From positions 144,436,476 through 144,500,475 of the forward strand of contig NC_081413.1 in assembly GCF_030272615.1 (NCBI RefSeq): a stretch of DNA of 64,000 nucleotides. Direction: 5' to 3'. Both the position numbers and the translations under genes were made by a program. Within the stretch, counting starts at the first letter, position 1; each line of letters starts with the position of its first letter. The notes under the pieces were generated by a model. That model had not been told where the DNA came from, ran no database searches, and saw nothing but the letters and a program-made list of their open reading frames with translations. The stretch comes from Cryptomeria japonica (Eukaryota; Streptophyta; Pinopsida; Cupressales; Cupressaceae). This document shows, piece by piece, positions 59,568-64,000 of this stretch.

Positions 59568-62500
59568 TGTATACACCTAAAAATGGTCTGAAGATAGTTA
59601 ATTAAATACGCAGTTATTTGATTAATTCCCCTTCCCAATTAATTGAATTCACAAGTAATTTAATTAATTTCTCTATTCATCTACTAGTAAATAATTCTAA
59701 ATGATTTATTTATATAGTTCATCTCACATCCCCCTTTGATTAATTAATTCTCAATTAATTAATGTCTCCCCATACTAATCAATTCTTCTAATCCCTAATT
59801 AAGATTAACAAACTCAAGTTTGTTGAGATTAATTACCATTTTTCTATATTTGAATTTCTAAATTCAAATGAGCACATGGCTCCTAACTTTAACCACCCAA
59901 CCTAACCATCCCCTAACTTAACCCATTCAATCTAATCTTGGGTCTAACTAACCCTATCCTATCTTGCACATTCTAACCTCCTTATCCTAATGTAATGCCC
60001 CTACCCTAGTCGGACTTGTAAAACCCATTTGACCTTGGTTGACTTCCTATGTGGGATTCTTGAATGGTAGGTTAACCGTGATGCAATGTGTAGTTTAGAT
60101 AATATAAATGATTGTGCATACTTATTATTGTGCTCTTGCATCAATTCTTGTGTAAATGTAATTGTTTCCTAACTCCTGTGATAAATCTTGAGCTAACGCC
60201 CTCATTGAATATGTATATGTATATGTATGCTTGTATGAATTCATGGGTGCAGGAGATTGCAGGTACAACATTGCTTAGGGCGAGGTTCATCTCCTTTGGG
60301 ATTTTCAAGGTTGAGTATGCCTCCTTCATCCTTAGAATTCGGATTTGGTGGTCATAAAACTCTCGTCTTGCCTTAACCATGGTCAGGTGAGCATCATGTG
60401 TGGTTCGTGGGGCTTTCTTTTCATTGGGTTGCATGTCGTGTGATTTGGTGGACTTCCTCGATTTGCATGCCTTGTGTGGGGTAAGTGGAGTTTGTTATCC
60501 TAAGTATTTAATTCAATTTAATGAGTAGGTGTACGCATTTGTAATTTGGAAATTTAAAATAGGTAGTTTCTTTTATATGATTAATCGTTAAATTTAAAGA
60601 GATCGCTTTGATTATAATTGTAGCAAGCTTAAAACATTTAAATTGAAATAATGAGTTCATTTACGCATTAGTAGTTGAGACAATTAGAATAAATAGATTT
60701 CTTTCATTTATTAAAAAGGTCGCTTTATTATGTTGTAGCGAGTTAATTTAATAGTTAATTTAAAAATAATAATAATAGTAATAATAACGAATTTAATGAG
60801 CTATGCGTTTTAAAAAGGAAAGATTTAAAGTCATTTGGGAAATAGAAATAAATTAATCATTTTCGCATTTTGGAAGGGAAAGGGTAAATTTTATTATTTA
60901 AAAGAAATTATTTTCTTTTTACTTGTTAACTTGATATAGTATACAGGATTATTTTTGGAAATTTAAATTAATTTAAATACCTTACCCTTGTTAATAGTTC
61001 AAAATATAAAATGTTGGCTAAAGTAATATGGAGAAATTAAAATTAGAATTAAATAAGATATAGAGGCATTTTAATTTTAATAAGAAAAACGAATAAGAAG
61101 TATTGAATAATGGAAAGGAATGATTTCCATTTTTTTTCATTCTCTTTTATTTTAAAAAAAAAAAATGCCTAAATTTGAAATTGAAAATTAGGTCAAAAAT
61201 AGGGTTTCTCATTTTAACCTAGTTTTGAAATGTTTTTGGGGGTTCTTTTCTTTTGGTCCTTTTTTTTTTTTTGGAAAAAAAAAATGGTTTTTGGAAGAGG
61301 GATTGGAGGTTTTGGAAAAGATGGAGTTTTAGAGCAGTAGATTTGGGAGCTCTTCTTCAAAAATATTCTTCCCGGAATGCGTTTTGAGGTAGGAATTTGA
61401 TCATCAGCTTGATTAAAATGTTTACAAAAAAAAAGAGGGTTTTGTATTTTTCTTTCTTGCAACATTGGTTTTCAGATTTTCCATTGATGTTTGTGAGTAA
61501 GTTTCATTGTAGAGAATGGTTAAAGATTAGTTTTGTTGGATCTTTGTGTGAGAAGAGAGCTTCCTTGTGCCAAAGATTTGCTTGATGGGAGGGTTATTCA
61601 ACAATTTCTACTATTATTTAGAAACCCTTGTCATTCAAAAAAAAAAGAAGAGAAATCGCTGTGACTGGGATTGTTTTCAAAAAATGGGGTTTGCTGGAAA
61701 ATGTTATAAGTTTGTGTTTTCAGACTGTGTGTTTTGGTGAGTTATTCATCTTTTTTGTTAAACTTACTTATACTATTTTTTTTTAGAAAAAAAAATATAT
61801 TTATATTCAATAAATTAAATTCTGACTGCACATTTTGGCAGATTTGTCTGGGTCTATTTTGTTATTTTAATAGAAATTTTTTTTAAAACAAAAATAAGAA
61901 AAAAAAATAAAATTTATTATCACTACCCCCAACCATGGTTGGGAGGAGCGGGCTACCATGGTAGCAACTGCTACCAGTTGGTAGCAACGCTACCACTGGT
62001 AGTGAACTGCTACCAAATGGTAGCAGCGCTACCAAAGGTAACGGCCTGCTACCATTTGGTAGCAGCGCTACCAATGGTAGCGTGGGCTACCAAGGGGGCC
62101 CACGTGGGGTCCACGTGGGTAACCCCAAAACTTGCATTTTTTTTTCTTTTTTTTAATATTTATTTTTATTTATTGTTTTTTTTTTAAAAACAAAAAAACA
62201 ATAAACTGTCGATATAATAGTAAGTAAATAAAAAAAAATAAAAATAAATAAATAATAATTTTAAATGGAGTTTTTAATTATTTAAATTTAGTTTTTTTTC
62301 TTTATTCATTTAATATTATTTAATTTGTGTATTAAATAATATTTGGGGTTTAGATAATTGATATTTAGATAACTCATGTAGTAATATATGTTATTAATCA
62401 TATATTGATTTTTTTGCTACATTCTGATTTATATAAATAGCATTATTAATTATTAATTATGGATAAATGTGGGTGTTATTTCTAATGGGTTAAATATAAA

Positions 62501-64000
62501 TTGAGATTCACGTATACATGCTTCATATATATACGCAAGAAATTTATAAATCAATGGGGAGCGTTTCCTTTCATTTCAGAGTCTCTTATCAAAGTATATT
62601 TTCTTTTGAATAGGGTATAGTTGTGTTGCTAGAGAGGGGTACTAGTGTATAGTTCTAGACTAATATGTCAAAGATGTTTATCTAAGAATTAAGTAACATA
62701 TCTGGACGAGTGATGCTTACATTTACGTGAACTTGGTTGGATGACTTGTAGAGATGTATTTATGGGCCAAGGTGTTCATTTGTATATTGGTTGTGTTCGC
62801 CTAAGTGGCAAAGATGTAAAAGACATGTGATTATGTAAATTCCTAACTATATTAAATGCCAGAGGGGTCTTGCAGTTGAGCAGACCCGGAGATGTAGCCC
62901 CTTAGGGGTGAACTCCGAGATCATATCTGTGTTATGCGATGTCTTAGCTTCTTTTATTTCATACCTTAAGTTATCATGTATGGTTGTATCTTGTATAAGT
63001 GTATGGTGGAAATTTAATGAATTTAAATCTAAGTGCATAAAATTATTCATCTTGGTAAATGTAGTAATTAGGTTCATAAAACATTGTAAATTATGATTAT
63101 GGAAAAGTATTTGGTTTATGTTAAATAAAGAAGTAATAGGGAAATGAATCTCATTAGGATGCCTTTAATGTTTTAGCTTGATATAAGTTGGTAAATTGAT
63201 CGAATGTGTATGGGTAACAAAGTTAGTATTAATGTTATAATTTCTAAGTTGAAATCTAAAGGATGAACATCTTATAGGTATTTACTTTATCTTCTTAAAT
63301 GAGCATCGCCATGATAATTATAGTTCGCTTTATAAGATGAATTTACTTAGTTGTTTATGTTTTAATCTTAACAATAATCTTGTCAGATTTATGTTATAAA
63401 TGGGTGAACTCAACTAGCCTTCCATAATTATAACCCAAATAAATGAATTTCTTTATGATTGCTAAATTTGAACTAAAAGGGGAAGGTTTCAATTAGTTGT
63501 TTATATCTCAATCTTAGTAAATGTATCTCTTCATATTAACTTCATTTAACTAAAAAGAGTGATACACAACAAAATGGTTATATTCTAACCCTAATGGAAG
63601 AACATCACTATGAACTTGTATTTTAATCCTATAATGTTGAATATCATCTTGCTAACTATATTTTAATTTAAGGGAATAACTCATGTGTTCCTAATACATT
63701 TCCACCTTAATGAATTTAGTCCATCTATTAGCATTATTAAAACTTCAATGAATGAACTCTATGGCCACTAGCACTCTATCCTCCATAAAATAACTATGAC
63801 TCATTAGTTGGTTATGCTTGAATTCAAATGAAGGAACCTCACTCTATTAATGGAAGTTTAATCCTTAATGAACGAATCTCATCTTATTAGCCATAATTTT
63901 AATATTAAAGGAAGATATCAATTGTGAATGGATACCTTAAACCCAATGAATGAACCTTGTTATATTTATCACATTGAACCTTAAGGAAGGCCTCTTAAAT
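59568..64000 (+). mobile_element. E4, LTR-type repeat running off the window
   Basis: Begins TGTATACACCTAAAAATGG, close to the LTR starts of E1 (TGTAGACACCTAAAATTAA) and LTR2. It is inserted in copia B reverse transcriptase; ACTCC (59563-59567) is the visible half of a possible target repeat. From 59991 TGTAATGCCCCTACCC could be a second, gypsy-like LTR start nested in the first. The remaining 4 kb are AT-rich with no supported gene and no tRNA-Met site; a structured GC-rich island lies at 61923-62120. Class uncertain. Confidence 0.5.
61923..62120. repeat. GCTACC/GGTAGC inverted-repeat cluster
   Basis: About 190 bp with alternating GCTACCA and TGGTAGC units, about seven of each, for example GCTACCATTTGGTAGC and GCTACCAATGGTAGC, followed by GGGGGCCCACGTGGG. 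Each pair can form a short hairpin, and units recur about every 30 bp. It stands out in composition from the AT-rich DNA on both sides. Both strands are open for 60-80 codons, which I take as a by-product of the repeats. Confidence 0.85.

Noticed and set aside
61923-62120. Possible CRISPR-like array
   Set aside because: Units are inverted pairs with tiny loops, not direct repeats with unique spacers, and the context is a plant nuclear repeat.
61883-62187. ORFs on both strands over the GCTACC/GGTAGC cluster
   Set aside because: The repeat lacks stop triplets in several frames; the encoded text is repetitive and no start context or neighbouring gene supports it.

Overview
The window is plant nuclear DNA made almost entirely of nested LTR retrotransposons. 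I see no convincing host gene, tRNA, rRNA or CRISPR array. Evidence for a plant: Ty1/copia and Ty3/gypsy gag/pol relics, tRNA-Met-type primer binding sites (TGGTATCAGAGC and variants), long TG...CA LTRs and very deep nesting. A large repeat-rich genome is implied; a gymnosperm is plausible but not proven. Element names used here (F, N1-N3, E1, E3, E4, G, H, P, LTR2, copia A, copia B) are my own labels.

Left block, 1-38368. An LTR called F (+ strand; 1-133 and 38194-38368) is split by N2 (134-38188, minus strand, perfect 5-bp target duplication GTTCC). N2 is itself split three times: by E1 (1487-15560, minus, a TGTAGACACC-type element which carries gypsy relic G at 2930-8393), by N1 (17425-31980, plus, perfect duplication TGGTG) and by H (34472-36875). 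N1 is split in turn by copia A (20182-27748). Across E1, N1 and H the interrupted N2 reading frames resume in register once one target-site copy is discounted, which confirms the order of events.

Middle, 38369-45136. Degenerate repeats: an LTR-like stretch, then E3, a decayed relative of E1 on the minus strand (proline/glutamine-rich gag-like relic, long leader, LTR-like DNA), then unassigned DNA.

Right block, 45137-64000. LTR P (minus; 45137-45480 and 53526-54328) is split by LTR2 (TGTAGACAC-type, minus), which is split by N3 (45819-52598, minus, 6.8 kb, both LTRs present). Past P's polypurine tract lies copia B (54550-59567, plus), truncated in its reverse transcriptase by E4, which runs to the window end.

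Most notable are N1, N2 and N3: three divergent copies of one pol-less LTR element family. Each encodes ORF1 (coiled coil plus several CCHC knuckles) and a long ORF2 of about 1,000 codons (globular N-terminal part, basic lysine-rich linker, coiled-coil C-terminal part). None has protease, integrase or reverse transcriptase. They share with copia A the primer site, the C-tract near the LTR 3' end, duplicated polypurine tracts and an inverted repeat bracketing the polypurine-tract/LTR junction. I infer that copia A-like elements supplied the replication enzymes in trans. Every coding region seen is broken by stops, frameshifts or insertions.
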